Shown: positions 1-8,117 of the stretch, piece after piece | How the letters are laid out: each line of letters opens with the position of its first letter | Numbering within the stretch: the stretch's first letter is position 1 | NCBI GenBank assembly: GCA_023388315.1 | Contig: JAEWGM010000044.1 | Span: 1 to 64,000, forward strand | Length of the DNA: 64,000 bases | Reading direction: 5' to 3' | Origin: Bacteroidota bacterium | GTDB taxonomy: Bacteria > Bacteroidota > Bacteroidia > Bacteroidales > Dysgonomonadaceae | Notes under the pieces: model-generated | Seen by the model: the letters and a program-made list of their open reading frames with translations, nothing else | What the model was told of the DNA's origin: nothing | Databases searched by the model: none | Translations under genes and position numbers: made by a program

Positions 1-2
1 CG

Positions 3-575
3 TTGGTGAAAACACGAAAAATGCGTTTCACGGGCAATTACAATAAAGAATTTAACGATTTACACGAATTGCATATCGTGGCTGCCGTGAAAAACGGCAT
101 CACGCCAATGGAAACCAAAGATGATACCCTCGCGCGCATAGACGAACTCGTGCGTTTACCCGATGCTATGGAACTGTATAAAACGTATGAACTCACGCAC
201 TCCGTGCCGTTTTTGGTCCCCGCTGCCGCGCAATTGTTTATGGATATCTCCAACAACTTCCGCGATTCGCTTTATAGCAAAGATTTGCCTTTGTATCGGC
301 TCTATCTCACGAGCGTAACGCGCTCAGACAACGACGTTGCCGGACTCACCAAACGCAACATCAATGCCAGCGACAACTCGGCGCACCGCTATGGTACCAC
401 GTTTGATATTTCGTGGAAACGGTTTGAGCAAGTGGACGACGATTCCACCCGAATACTGCCGCCCGAACGGCTAAAACTGGTATTGGCGCAAGTGCTTTTC
501 GATTTAAAAAACCAAGAACGATGTTATGTGAAGCACGAACGCAAACAGGCGTGTTTTCACATCACGGTGCGATAA
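3..575 (+). CDS. DUF5715-like / peptidase M15-like protein, 5' end outside window
   Basis: The 190 visible residues resemble the Bacteroidetes DUF5715 family, which looks related to D-Ala-D-Ala carboxypeptidases of the M15 type. The key segment is SAHRYGTTFDIS (about residues 126-137), matching the zinc-site pattern SxHxxGxxxD, followed near the C-terminus by ACFHITVR, where M15 enzymes carry the second zinc histidine. The open frame reaches the window edge, so the TTG at position 3 is probably not the real start and an N-terminal signal or anchor may be missing. The role is probably cell-wall peptide trimming in the periplasm, but this is inference from motif similarity only. The gene ends about 115 bases before truA. 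Confidence 0.6.
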   Translation: MVKTRKMRFTGNYNKEFNDLHELHIVAAVKNGITPMETKDDTLARIDELVRLPDAMELYKTYELTHSVPFLVPAAAQLFMDISNNFRDSLYSKDLPLYRLYLTSVTRSDNDVAGLTKRNINASDNSAHRYGTTFDISWKRFEQVDDDSTRILPPERLKLVLAQVLFDLKNQERCYVKHERKQACFHITVR

Positions 576-611
576 AGCCTACAAATCTTTCCCTCTAAAT
601 CCCATCTTATT

Positions 612-674
612 ATGAAAAGTACAATTTATCTTCTTACGCTGTTGGCGGCGTTTCTGTTGTCTATACTAGAATAA
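612..674 (+). pseudogene. 20-residue signal-peptide-like mini-ORF, possible gene remnant
   Basis: ATG at 612 opens a 20-codon frame reading MKSTIYLLTLLAAFLLSILE and then stops. The peptide is a typical lysine-plus-hydrophobic signal sequence with nothing behind it. It lies between the DUF5715-like gene and truA and ends 15 bases before the truA ATG. It is either the front end of an exported-protein gene whose body was deleted, or a small membrane peptide or leader. Nothing else supports expression. Confidence 0.3.
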
Positions 675-689
675 CTTTTTTTGCAAAAA

Positions 690-1442
690 ATGGCCCGTTA
701 TTTTATCTCACTTTCATACAACGGAAAAAACTACGTAGGTTGGCAAGTTCAACCCAACGGACTGAGTGTGCAGCAAGTTTTGCAGGACGCGCTTTCTACC
801 ATTCTGCGCAAGCAGCAAGTTGAGGTGGTGGGCGCGGGGAGGACGGATGCGGGTGTCCACGCCCGAAAAATGACGGCGCATGTTGACTTAGACGAGGATT
901 TCAATGCGGAAGAATTAACTCTTAAATTGAATAGCTTTTTGCCCAAAGATATTGTGATTCATTCCATTAATCGGGTCAGGGACGATGCGCATGCGCGCTT
1001 TTCCGCCACAGCGCGAACCTATAAATATTACGTTACCACGGCGAAAGATGTTTTTCAGGGAGATGTTAAATATCGCGTTTTTTTTACGCCCGATATCGAT
1101 AAAATGAACGCGCTATGCTCCGTTTTGAAGGAATATACCGATTTTACCAGCTTTAGCAAATTGCACACCGATGTAAAAACCAACAATTGCCACATTGAGT
1201 TTGCCGGGTGGGAGCAAAACGGCGACGATTATATCTTTACCATTAAAGCCGATCGTTTCCTTCGGAATATGGTGCGCGCCATTGTAGGCACGTTGCTCGA
1301 AGCGGGTAGGGGACGGCTTGATGAGCGGGGCTTCCGCCGCATTATTGAAGCAAAAAACCGACAGGTTGCCGGCAGTTCGGTTCCGGGGAGCGCGCTTTTC
1401 TTAGAGGAAGTTTCTTATCCTGAAGATATTTGGATGGAATAA
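690..1442 (+). CDS. truA: tRNA pseudouridine(38-40) synthase TruA
   Basis: TruA isomerises uridine to pseudouridine at positions 38-40 of tRNA anticodon stems, in the cytoplasm. The protein is 250 residues, the normal family length. It carries the catalytic motif GAGRTDAGVHA with the nucleophile Asp at residue 53, and the family's C-terminal stretch FLRNMVRAIVGTLLEAGRG. ATG at 690 (MARYFISLSYNG) is preferred over the in-frame TTG at 681, because TruA proteins normally begin a few residues before the F/Y-ISLSYNG strand. The gene converges on a DUF3267 gene on the other strand, with a small hairpin between them. Confidence 0.95.
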   Translation: MARYFISLSYNGKNYVGWQVQPNGLSVQQVLQDALSTILRKQQVEVVGAGRTDAGVHARKMTAHVDLDEDFNAEELTLKLNSFLPKDIVIHSINRVRDDAHARFSATARTYKYYVTTAKDVFQGDVKYRVFFTPDIDKMNALCSVLKEYTDFTSFSKLHTDVKTNNCHIEFAGWEQNGDDYIFTIKADRFLRNMVRAIVGTLLEAGRGRLDERGFRRIIEAKNRQVAGSSVPGSALFLEEVSYPEDIWME

Positions 1443-1447
1443 CGTTA

Positions 1448-1467
1448 AAGCGAATCGGAATTCGCTT
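1448..1467. terminator. hairpin between convergent truA and DUF3267 gene
   Basis: An 8-bp perfect stem (AAGCGAAT / ATTCGCTT) with a 4-base loop sits just after the truA stop and just before the end of the opposing gene. There is no clean run of T on either side, so its efficiency as an intrinsic terminator is uncertain. Confidence 0.4.
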
Positions 1468-1474
1468 CTCTCGG

Positions 1475-2059
1475 CTATTTTCGCAATTTTCTGTAGACGT
1501 AACATCCCGCTTCCGATGGATGATCTTGCGCGTAATCTTCCCAATTTTCATTCCACAGCAAATGAATAATCATAAAATCGCCAATGGCGCTAATAACAAA
1601 GAAGATACCGAACAACGTAACGCCATAATTCCCGATAACAATACCTGCGATAGCGGGGACTAACCCCACAAAAATAGCCGGTGTAATGGCGCCCAGCAAA
1701 TAATGCTTTATTTTCAACGGTTCGGTGCAATGGCAATAAGGCGTAGCCATTTTCCACAATACACCGAAACGGATAGACTTGAACCCTTTTTTCGCGAAAA
1801 GCGCCCACGTAATTCCGTGAATCACTTCGTGCAGCACAATCCCAATCAGTATGGCCACGAAGAAAAGAAGGAAACTTTTTATGGGTGAAAAATCGTTTTT
1901 GAAAAAATTAAAAAAATCTTCTTTGCCAATATCGTGTATCAAAATATAAGGAACGGTAAAAGCCAGAAAAACGGGAATCATAATAAACATGCCCACTTTG
2001 TTGGCCTTTTCTATGCTGATGATTCTGATGACTTTTTCGTATTCGTTTTCGTTGAACAT
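1475..2059 (-). CDS. DUF3267 family putative zinc metalloprotease, integral membrane
   Basis: This 194-residue protein has four or so hydrophobic segments and an HExxH zinc motif (HEVIH, residues 77-81) at the end of the second one. It also has the DUF3267 hallmark of a conserved C-terminal tail containing DHPSEAGCYVYR. The family is predicted to be a minimal membrane zincin resembling site-2-type proteases; no substrate is known. The protein starts with a charged amphipathic stretch (ENEYEKVIRI), typical of the family. It is convergent with truA and has no obvious operon partner. The proteolytic role is inferred from the motif. Confidence 0.8.
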   Translation of the reverse strand: MFNENEYEKVIRIISIEKANKVGMFIMIPVFLAFTVPYILIHDIGKEDFFNFFKNDFSPIKSFLLFFVAILIGIVLHEVIHGITWALFAKKGFKSIRFGVLWKMATPYCHCTEPLKIKHYLLGAITPAIFVGLVPAIAGIVIGNYGVTLFGIFFVISAIGDFMIIHLLWNENWEDYAQDHPSEAGCYVYRKLRK

Positions 2060-2338
2060 GCTTTTTGTTTCAGAAGATATTTTATTCTTATTGATTAGTG
2101 ATTACCCGTAAAGCCTCCTATTTTAATTTTTGATTGATAATTCTGTAGAATATCTTGGTGCGCTGCACCTTGTTTGTCTAGATTGTCATTGGCTACAAAT
2201 ATTTTAGCCACTCTGTGGCTTTGTTACTTGTCTTATTAGCTGCGGAGCAGCGGCAACATTTGTAGCATTTTGAATTACACGAGAAAAAGGTACAGCGTAC
2301 CGCAATTCTTTTTACGTCACATTGTGGAATATAAATAT
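2060..2338. repeat. intergenic array of short hairpins
   Basis: No coding sequence is seen in these 279 bases. They hold several short perfect stems with tiny loops: GGTGC-gct-GCACC near 2159, AGCCAC-tct-GTGGCT near 2207, GCTGC-gga-GCAGC near 2240 and GGTAC-agc-GTACC near 2291. The stems differ in sequence but share stem and loop size. The same type of array recurs elsewhere in the window (25.5 kb, 30.9 kb, 53.5-54 kb, 60.5 kb, 62.1 kb). Confidence 0.5.
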
Positions 2339-2917
2339 CTATTTTTCTATGTTTTTTATGAAAGATAATAGCTTTTCATAATCCTTTAATAGTTTGTCGT
2401 CGCTGACCTCTGATAGTGTGATTTTATATTTCGTATTGAGGGCCAAATTATTCAACTCAATTTCTGTTACCAATCCGTCATAATAATATGTGTTGTCATT
2501 CCTATTATCTACCAGATTTAAAGTGTCGATTTGAAATAGTTTGCTTGTTAATAAATATATAGAATCAAGTTGGTGGGAATTCAATAGATACCTATTTGTA
2601 TCAATAGGTATTCTATCATAGACATCGAATTTTTTTTCATTTCTTTGATATTTATAAATCACATGTTGAAGAATATTCTTTTTATAAAAAACTAAATTGT
2701 TTTTATCATCTCGTGAGTACTTTGTATTAATAAGATATTTATAATTGAATTTATTGTCTCTTTGTAAGTCTTGTGTATTAATTGTTATATCAAAATCATA
2801 GTTTCTATGCTTAGGCGTTTTTTCTACTTCTTTATCTATTAAGAGTTTTTCTTCTTTTATAGAAGGAACACAAGAGGTAAATAGAACTATAAGAATAATA
2901 AATAAATAGTTTTTCAT
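2339..2917 (-). CDS. hypothetical lipoprotein
   Basis: This 192-residue protein begins MKNYLFIILIVLFTSC, a lipoprotein signal peptide with the lipidated Cys at residue 16, so it is probably anchored in the outer or inner membrane facing the periplasm or outside. The rest is rich in Asn, Asp, Lys and Tyr with no recognised domain. Codon use is markedly AT-rich compared with rho or truA, as in the neighbouring toxin-antitoxin pair, which suggests this patch (about 2.3-3.6 kb) was acquired. It lies 54 bases downstream of the RelE-type toxin on the same strand. Confidence 0.6.
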   Translation of the reverse strand: MKNYLFIILIVLFTSCVPSIKEEKLLIDKEVEKTPKHRNYDFDITINTQDLQRDNKFNYKYLINTKYSRDDKNNLVFYKKNILQHVIYKYQRNEKKFDVYDRIPIDTNRYLLNSHQLDSIYLLTSKLFQIDTLNLVDNRNDNTYYYDGLVTEIELNNLALNTKYKITLSEVSDDKLLKDYEKLLSFIKNIEK

Positions 2918-2971
2918 GTATGTGTCTTTTTATAAAAAAATAGTATGTTTTGATGCTTTTATTTTTATTCT

Positions 2972-3307
2972 TTACTCCAATTCCTTTATCAGTAAAGAGA
3001 TTTCTTTTTCTGTAATGGTTGTTTGTTCCGCTTTGTCGTAAATTGTAAGTAACGTGATTACACCTTTTTCTACGTTAAAAATGGCTGTGTGCGTAATTAC
3101 CCGAGCTCCATGACTTTTGCCTTTGCTTTTTGAACTGATCGCCATGCGGACTTTACGAATGTTATTACCTAAGCTCACTCCAATGTTTGGATTTTGCTTT
3201 AATTGCTCAACAAGTTCTTGCAAGTCATTTTTCAAAGACTTATGTTTTTTAGCCAACTTTTTGAACTTTTTATCGAATGCCGGCAAAGCTTCAATATTAT
3301 AGTTCAT
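2972..3307 (-). CDS. RelE/ParE-family type II toxin
   Basis: The protein is about 111 residues from the ATG at 3307 (MNYNIEALPAFDKKFKKLAKKH). A start 12 bases further upstream (MNCS) is possible. The opening xFxKxxKxLxKK pattern, a basic middle section (NIRKVRMAISSKSKGKSHGARVIT) and the late strand VITLLTIYDKAEQ are typical of RelE/HigB-like mRNA interferases, which cut mRNA in the ribosome A site. The gene overlaps the 3' end of the small upstream gene by about 11 bases, the usual antitoxin-toxin coupling. Toxin activity is inferred from fold-level similarity. Confidence 0.8.
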   Translation of the reverse strand: MNYNIEALPAFDKKFKKLAKKHKSLKNDLQELVEQLKQNPNIGVSLGNNIRKVRMAISSKSKGKSHGARVITHTAIFNVEKGVITLLTIYDKAEQTTITEKEISLLIKELE

Positions 3308-3548
3308 TGAGCAATTCATCTACAGGGCGGCTATGTAGCTTCCCTTGTTGTGTCAATTTTAGCTCACGTAACCCTTCTCGAATATCATTCAATATTTCTT
3401 CCTTTTCTTTGGCAGTCATTTCTTCCTCCAATTCTTCTTTTTTCAATATTTGGATATAAGATTGAAGTTTTTCGAGCGCCTTTTTATTGTCGAGTAAGGA
3501 AATCACATCCTGCAAAACTGACTGTTGTAACTGCATTGTTTTTCCCAT
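3297..3548 (-). CDS. antitoxin partner of the RelE-type toxin
   Basis: This 83-residue acidic and helical protein (MGKTMQLQQSVLQDVISLLD..., ending RPVDELLNEL) is encoded directly before the RelE-type toxin, with overlapping ends. An open frame extends further upstream to 3794 into the 3' part of rho. The real start is most likely the ATG at 3548 (or 3536), because a rho terminator and a good promoter lie just before it. No DNA-binding fold is obvious. The C-terminal half is a probable helix plus tail that would wrap the toxin. It is assigned by position and size. Confidence 0.7.
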   Translation of the reverse strand: MGKTMQLQQSVLQDVISLLDNKKALEKLQSYIQILKKEELEEEMTAKEKEEILNDIREGLRELKLTQQGKLHSRPVDELLNEL

Positions 3549-3580
3549 AATTATTCTTTTTTTAGTTGAATGGTTTGGAA

Positions 3581-3611
3581 CAAAGGTAAATAAAAGGGAT
3601 ATAAACCCCAA
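3581..3611 (-). promoter_or_regulatory. Bacteroidetes-type promoter for the RelE toxin-antitoxin pair
   Basis: On the minus strand TACCTTTG (plus 3581-3588) matches the -7 consensus TAnnTTTG. A TTG lies 20 bases upstream (plus 3609-3611) in the -33 position. It sits between the rho terminator and the antitoxin start, giving the pair its own transcript. Confidence 0.6.
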
Positions 3612-3626
3612 GCGATTAAAACAAAA

Positions 3627-3654
3627 AATAGCGGCCCTAATAAGAACCGCTATT
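3627..3654 (-). terminator. intrinsic terminator of rho
   Basis: An 8-bp perfect stem AATAGCGG / CCGCTATT is followed on the minus strand by TTTTTG and a second T run. It lies just beyond the rho stop codon at 3677. Confidence 0.85.
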
Positions 3655-3676
3655 GCATAATATACTTGATGGTTTC

Positions 3677-5650
3677 TTAATCGTTCATCGAAATCAGAAA
3701 CTCTTCGTTGCTCGATGTGCGTCTCAGCCTGTTCAGCAAGAATTCCATCGCTTCCACCGAATTCATATCCGATAAGAAATTGCGTAAAATCCACATGCGA
3801 TTGAGCGTTTCTTCCGAAAGGAGCAGGTCGTCGCGACGCGTGCTTGAGGCGATGATATCCACTGATGGGAAAACGCGTTTGTTGGATAATTTTCGGTCGA
3901 GTTGAAGTTCCATATTGCCTGTTCCTTTAAACTCCTCAAAAATCACATCGTCCATTTTCGAGCCCGTTTCGGTAAGCGCTGTCGCGATAATGGTGAGCGA
4001 ACCGCCATTTTCGATGTTTCTGGCCGCGCCGAAAAACCGTTTCGGTTTCTGCAACGCGTTAGCGTCCACCCCACCCGAAAGCACTTTCCCCGAAGCCGGT
4101 TGCACGGTGTTGTAAGCGCGTGCGAGGCGGGTAATGGAGTCCAAGAGAATTACCACATCGTGACCACATTCCACCAATCGACGGGCTTTGTTGAGCACAA
4201 TATCGGCGATTTTTACGTGGCGTTCTGCCGGTTCGTCAAACGTGGAAGCGATTACTTCGGCGTTCACGCTGCGTTCCATATCGGTAACCTCCTCGGGGCG
4301 CTCATCGATGAGCAAAATAATCATATACACTTCGGGATGATTGGAGGCGATAGCGTTTGCTATGTCTTTCAGCAACATTGTTTTACCCGTTTTGGGTTGT
4401 GCCACAATCAATCCGCGCTGTCCTTTGCCAATGGGAGAGAACATATCCACCACGCGGCACGACAAGTTATCGTTGCGGCCGCTGGTTAGGTTGAATTTTT
4501 TATCGGGGAACAACGGTTTCAGGTGGTCAAACGGTACGCGGTCGCGCACGTCATCGGGTTTACGGCCGTTTATTTGGTCCACTTTCACCAGCGGAAAGAA
4601 TTTCTCGCCTTCCTTGGGCGGGCGAATGGGGCCTTCCACCACATCGCCTGTTTTCAACCCAAACAAACGAATTTGCGACTGCGACACGTAAATATCGTCG
4701 GGTGAAGACATATAATTGTAATCGGATGAGCGCAAGAAACCATATCCGTCGGACATAATTTCCAGCACGCCCGATGCCGTTAAAATTCCATCGAAATCAT
4801 ACGCCGGATCTTTTTCTTTTTGTTGCTGCGGCTGATTTTGATTTCTGTTTTGGTGCTGATGTTGCTGTTGTTTTGGTTGTACCGGAGGTGTGGGAGTAAT
4901 TAATTCTTGCAGCAGCGGTTTGTCTTTTTCAATAACCACTTCGGGTGCTTTTTCCGCTGCTTCTTCCATCGGTTCTTCAGCCACAACAGGCGGAAGGGTT
5001 ACCGGTGGAGGCGTGGTTTTTTTGTCCTCGCCTCTACTTTTCGATGATCTGAAAACAAGCTGTATGGGCCTTGACGTTCCGGTTTTCGCGGTTTGTGTTT
5101 CCTGCGTTTTTTCGGTGATTTCTTTTGTGGCCTGTTCTTGCTTTACATTTTCTGTTTCAGCGGGTTTTTGTTGTTTCGCTTCAATCTGTTTTGGTTCCGG
5201 TTGTTTTGCTTCGGGTTGTTTGGTTTCCTGCTTTACTTCCGGTTGTTTTTTTTCTTGCTTCGCCTCTTGGCCGTTTTTAGAAAATTCCGTGTTTTCTTTT
5301 TTCACTGCTTGTGGTTTGTCGGCAGTTTTGGCGCCAGCCGGTTGAGGTGCGTTTTTCTTTGGTTGGGCGGGTTTTGAAGCTTGTGGTTCTTGTTTGGTTT
5401 TCTCCTGTTTTGCAGGTTGGTTTTCTTTTCTTTTTCTGGTAGTTCTGTCGGAGCTGTTTTTGCTTTGCTGGTTCTGTCTAGAGGGAGTGGAAGAAAGTTT
5501 TTTTGTTTCGGCAATCGCTTGTTCGTCCAAAATTTTATATATCAATTCTTCCTTCTTATAGGCATCAGGACGCCTGATTCCCATTTCCTTTGCAAGAACC
5601 CGTAATTCTGTCGTGAGCTTTTCATTAAGCTCGATAATGTTATAAGCCAT
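3677..5650 (-). CDS. rho: transcription termination factor Rho with long disordered insertion
   Basis: Rho is a hexameric RNA-dependent ATPase that ends transcription. At 657 residues it is far longer than the roughly 420-residue E. coli protein. Residues 1-47 form the N-terminal helical domain (MAYNIIELNEKLTTELRVLA). Residues about 48-282 are low-complexity, rich in Gln, Lys, Glu and Pro, with repeats such as KQPEAKQPEPKQ and a QQQHQHQNRNQNQPQQQ tract. The cold-shock-like RNA-binding domain follows (283-360, SDGYGFLRS). The RecA-like ATPase domain carries Walker A AQPKTGKT near 417-424 and Walker B VVILLDSITRLARAYN. Long disordered insertions are known in Bacteroides Rho, where phase separation has been reported. 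A leader of roughly 160 bases precedes the start. Confidence 0.97.
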   Translation of the reverse strand: MAYNIIELNEKLTTELRVLAKEMGIRRPDAYKKEELIYKILDEQAIAETKKLSSTPSRQNQQSKNSSDRTTRKRKENQPAKQEKTKQEPQASKPAQPKKNAPQPAGAKTADKPQAVKKENTEFSKNGQEAKQEKKQPEVKQETKQPEAKQPEPKQIEAKQQKPAETENVKQEQATKEITEKTQETQTAKTGTSRPIQLVFRSSKSRGEDKKTTPPPVTLPPVVAEEPMEEAAEKAPEVVIEKDKPLLQELITPTPPVQPKQQQHQHQNRNQNQPQQQKEKDPAYDFDGILTASGVLEIMSDGYGFLRSSDYNYMSSPDDIYVSQSQIRLFGLKTGDVVEGPIRPPKEGEKFFPLVKVDQINGRKPDDVRDRVPFDHLKPLFPDKKFNLTSGRNDNLSCRVVDMFSPIGKGQRGLIVAQPKTGKTMLLKDIANAIASNHPEVYMIILLIDERPEEVTDMERSVNAEVIASTFDEPAERHVKIADIVLNKARRLVECGHDVVILLDSITRLARAYNTVQPASGKVLSGGVDANALQKPKRFFGAARNIENGGSLTIIATALTETGSKMDDVIFEEFKGTGNMELQLDRKLSNKRVFPSVDIIASSTRRDDLLLSEETLNRMWILRNFLSDMNSVEAMEFLLNRLRRTSSNEEFLISMND

Positions 5651-5820
5651 GTAAACTAATTGTAATTCGTTATGGTTTTAATAAAAATATGATAGTTAAA
5701 ATCGTTTCAAGGTTGGGATTTAAATCCATATACGTGTGAAAAACGATTGGAATATAATAAGTTTGAAATTTTTAATTGAAAAACAGTAGCTTGAGTTTAC
5801 TGTTGTTGAAGATTATGGGG

Positions 5821-5828
5821 CAAAGGTA
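5821..5828 (-). promoter_or_regulatory. -7 promoter box upstream of rho
   Basis: The plus sequence CAAAGGTA reads TACCTTTG on the minus strand, a full match to TAnnTTTG. It would give rho a 5' leader of roughly 160 bases, long enough for the autogenous attenuation known for Rho genes in other bacteria. The -33 element is weak. Confidence 0.55.
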
Positions 5829-5882
5829 GTGTTTTTTTTGAAATGAAAGAAACTTTGAGCGACTTTTTTTAAGATGAATTTA

Positions 5883-5914
5883 ACACAAAGGGCACCAAAT
5901 GATACCCTTTGTTG
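5883..5914 (-). terminator. intrinsic terminator of the DUF6340-like gene
   Basis: The stem AACAAAGGG / CCCTTTGTGTT has a loop of about 13 bases and lies immediately after the stop of the gene at 5923 on the minus strand. The T run after it is short, so strength is moderate. Confidence 0.55.
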
Positions 5915-5922
5915 TTCTTGCT

Positions 5923-6972
5923 TTAATTCACTTGCATATTCAACTTGTTTGAGTTGTCGCGTCTTCTGTTAACCTCATTCATGTAGATAAGCGAGCGGCG
6001 TCGTTCCAACGAGCTGGTGGCGGTAGTTTTTTTGAAAAGATCGTGGGAGATGGTAGCCCATTCGTAAGCTTTTTCCATATCGTCGAGCATTTCGTAGGCT
6101 AACGCAATGTTGGTTGCTACTTTGGCTTTGTTTTTCTCGTTTCCGGTGCTGTTGTAAAATGTTTCCCATTTTTCAACTGCGTATTGCCATTGTGCCGTTT
6201 TAACATAATTTTCGGCCTCGCGGGCCAACGAGTTGGGCAAGGTGTAATACCATCGGTCTTGCATTACCCAGTGTGGGGAGAAAACATACGTCATTTTTTC
6301 GGCGGCTCGCACCACCAATTGCTTCATTGCCTCTTCTCGCGATGGCAGCATCAGTTCGGAGTAAGCGTTGCCGTCTTGAATATCGAATCCTTCCCAACGA
6401 AGGCTGTCGGTGTATTGCACGGCGGGGATTTTTCCTTCCATCGTGGGAAGATATACGCGAAGCGTAGAGTTTACTTTGCCCGTCATATCGGCAAACGCAT
6501 ACCCTTGATGGCGGTAATGCTCTCTTTGGTTGGTTTGCAGGATGAGTTTGTCCAGCGATATAATGGCATCGGCGCCGGTTTTGCTTCTTATTTCGTTCAT
6601 TGTGGCGGGAGCGATGGGTTTTTCTTGAAAGAAATCTTTATCGTCTCTAAGCGGCTCCCTTAAATAGAGTACGGAGTTGAAGTATTCTTCTTCCTGAAGG
6701 AATTGCGATAGCGCTTCCGTGTAATAAATGGATACGCTATCGGCCGAGGCCTCCACGCGTTGAATATCGCTTCGCCCAAGCATTTTATTGTTATGTCCAA
6801 CATCGTTTGGTTGTTGCGACACGTTGTTTACAACAATTACCGACCTCACATTCTCGGGCAAGGTAATTTGCGCGGGCTCACGCGTTTCAACCGTCATATA
6901 TTTAATGCCGGCGCAATTGCTAAACAGAAAGATTAAAAAAGCGATAGCGGTAGATTGAATTGCTGTTTTCAT
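5923..6972 (-). CDS. DUF6340-like lipoprotein with C-terminal TPR-like region
   Basis: This 349-residue lipoprotein starts MKTAIQSTAIAFLIFLFSNC, lipidated at Cys20, then TVETREPAQITLPENVRSVIVVNN. Bacteroidetes lipoproteins of this layout are grouped as DUF6340. The last third (YYTLPNSLAREAENYVKTAQWQYAVEKWETFYN onward to AYEMLDDMEKAYEWATIS) has the spacing of tetratricopeptide helices. It is probably on the periplasmic or outer-membrane side; function is unknown. It has its own terminator and is divergent from the etf operon, with about 270 bases between them. Confidence 0.65.
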   Translation of the reverse strand: MKTAIQSTAIAFLIFLFSNCAGIKYMTVETREPAQITLPENVRSVIVVNNVSQQPNDVGHNNKMLGRSDIQRVEASADSVSIYYTEALSQFLQEEEYFNSVLYLREPLRDDKDFFQEKPIAPATMNEIRSKTGADAIISLDKLILQTNQREHYRHQGYAFADMTGKVNSTLRVYLPTMEGKIPAVQYTDSLRWEGFDIQDGNAYSELMLPSREEAMKQLVVRAAEKMTYVFSPHWVMQDRWYYTLPNSLAREAENYVKTAQWQYAVEKWETFYNSTGNEKNKAKVATNIALAYEMLDDMEKAYEWATISHDLFKKTTATSSLERRRSLIYMNEVNRRRDNSNKLNMQVN

Positions 6973-7172
6973 ATTGATAAGTTGGTTGAATAAATTCTGT
7001 ACTATGTATTTAACGATTGAATAAATTAAAAGTTTTTAAATCACGTAATTTCTTTGATACAACAAGGTAGTTTTGGTTTAAAACATCGCTTTTATATTTT
7101 TCGGCAGGCTTGATAACAACAGACGATACAAAAAGCAGTTATTTGTGCAATTTATGTGATAGTTATGTGAGA

Positions 7173-7208
7173 TTTTGTTGGTGAAACTGAATTCTTTCTG
7201 TAAATTTG
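7173..7208 (+). promoter_or_regulatory. Bacteroidetes-type promoter of the etf operon
   Basis: TTTTGTTG at 7173-7180 (-33) and TAAATTTG at 7201-7208 (-7, a match to TAnnTTTG) are separated by 20 bases. Transcription would begin near 7215, giving a leader of about 30 bases before the etfB ATG. Confidence 0.75.
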
Positions 7209-7244
7209 CCTTCTTCTAAACCGACAAAATAAAACATATAAAAA

Positions 7245-8117
7245 ATGGCATTTAACATTATTGTGTTGGCAAAGCAAGTACCCGACACCCGCAACGTTGG
7301 GAAAGACGCGATGAAAGCCGACGGAACAGTGAACAGAGGCGCGTTGCCGGCGATTTTTAATCCGGAGGATTTAAATGCGCTGGAACAAGCCTTGGGAATT
7401 AAAGACCAATATCCCGAATCGAAAATTACCGTGCTCACCATGGGCCCTTCCCGCGCTGCCGAAGTGCTTCGCGAAGGCTTGTTCAGAGGCGCGGACGATG
7501 GAGTGTTGCTCACCGACCGTGCGTTTGCCGGAGCCGATACCTTGGCTACGTCTTACGCATTGTCTATGGCAGTGAAGAAAATTGGCGATTTCGACCTTAT
7601 CATCTCGGGCCGTCAGGCCATCGATGGCGATACGGCGCAAGTGGGCCCGCAGGTGGCTGAAAAACTGGGCGTGCCGCAAGTGACGTATGCTGAGGATATT
7701 GAGAGCATCGATGAGGATAAGATTCGCATCAAACGACGCCTCGAAAACGGCGTGGAAGTTGTGGAAGCGCCGCTTCCTTTGGTGGTAACCGTCAACGGCT
7801 CAGCACGCGCGTGCCGTCCGCGGAACGCTAAATTTCTGCAAAAATACAAACACGCCAAAACCATTACGGAGCGGCAGGCGGAAAATATCGATTATATCGA
7901 TTTATACAGCTCGCGCCCATACCTGAACTTGGTGGAGTGGAGCGTAGCTGATGTGGAAGCCGACCCCGTTCAATGCGGATTATCCGGTTCGCCCACCAAA
8001 GTAAAGAAAATAGAAAACGTGGTGTTCCAGGCAAAAGAAAGCAAACGCATCAGCGACGACGATTTTGAACTAGAGGAACTGATTAAAGAATTAATTGCTA
8101 ACCATACAATAGGATAA
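7245..8117 (+). CDS. etfB: electron transfer flavoprotein subunit beta
   Basis: EtfB with EtfA forms the flavoprotein that takes electrons from acyl-CoA dehydrogenases. The 290-residue protein starts MAFNIIVLAKQVPDT and has the family's AMP/FAD-site segments (LTMGPSRAAEVLREGLFRGAD, LIISGRQAIDGDTAQVGPQVAEKLG). It opens an operon with etfA and an acyl-CoA dehydrogenase. In anaerobes such Etf pairs can bifurcate electrons between ferredoxin and crotonyl-CoA. Whether this one does is not decided by what I can see. The ATG at 7245 sits well placed after a strong promoter. Confidence 0.95.
   Translation: MAFNIIVLAKQVPDTRNVGKDAMKADGTVNRGALPAIFNPEDLNALEQALGIKDQYPESKITVLTMGPSRAAEVLREGLFRGADDGVLLTDRAFAGADTLATSYALSMAVKKIGDFDLIISGRQAIDGDTAQVGPQVAEKLGVPQVTYAEDIESIDEDKIRIKRRLENGVEVVEAPLPLVVTVNGSARACRPRNAKFLQKYKHAKTITERQAENIDYIDLYSSRPYLNLVEWSVADVEADPVQCGLSGSPTKVKKIENVVFQAKESKRISDDDFELEELIKELIANHTIG

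Noticed and set aside
3549..3794. Upstream extension of the RelE-partner antitoxin into rho
   Set aside because: The rho terminator and an independent promoter lie between; the extension is an antisense-free overlap with rho codons in another frame.
4890..5345. Long open frame on the plus strand opposite the disordered part of rho, hydrophobic and Cys/Phe/Ser-rich
   Set aside because: It is the mirror of the Lys/Gln/Glu codons of rho; no homology, start or ribosome-binding site.
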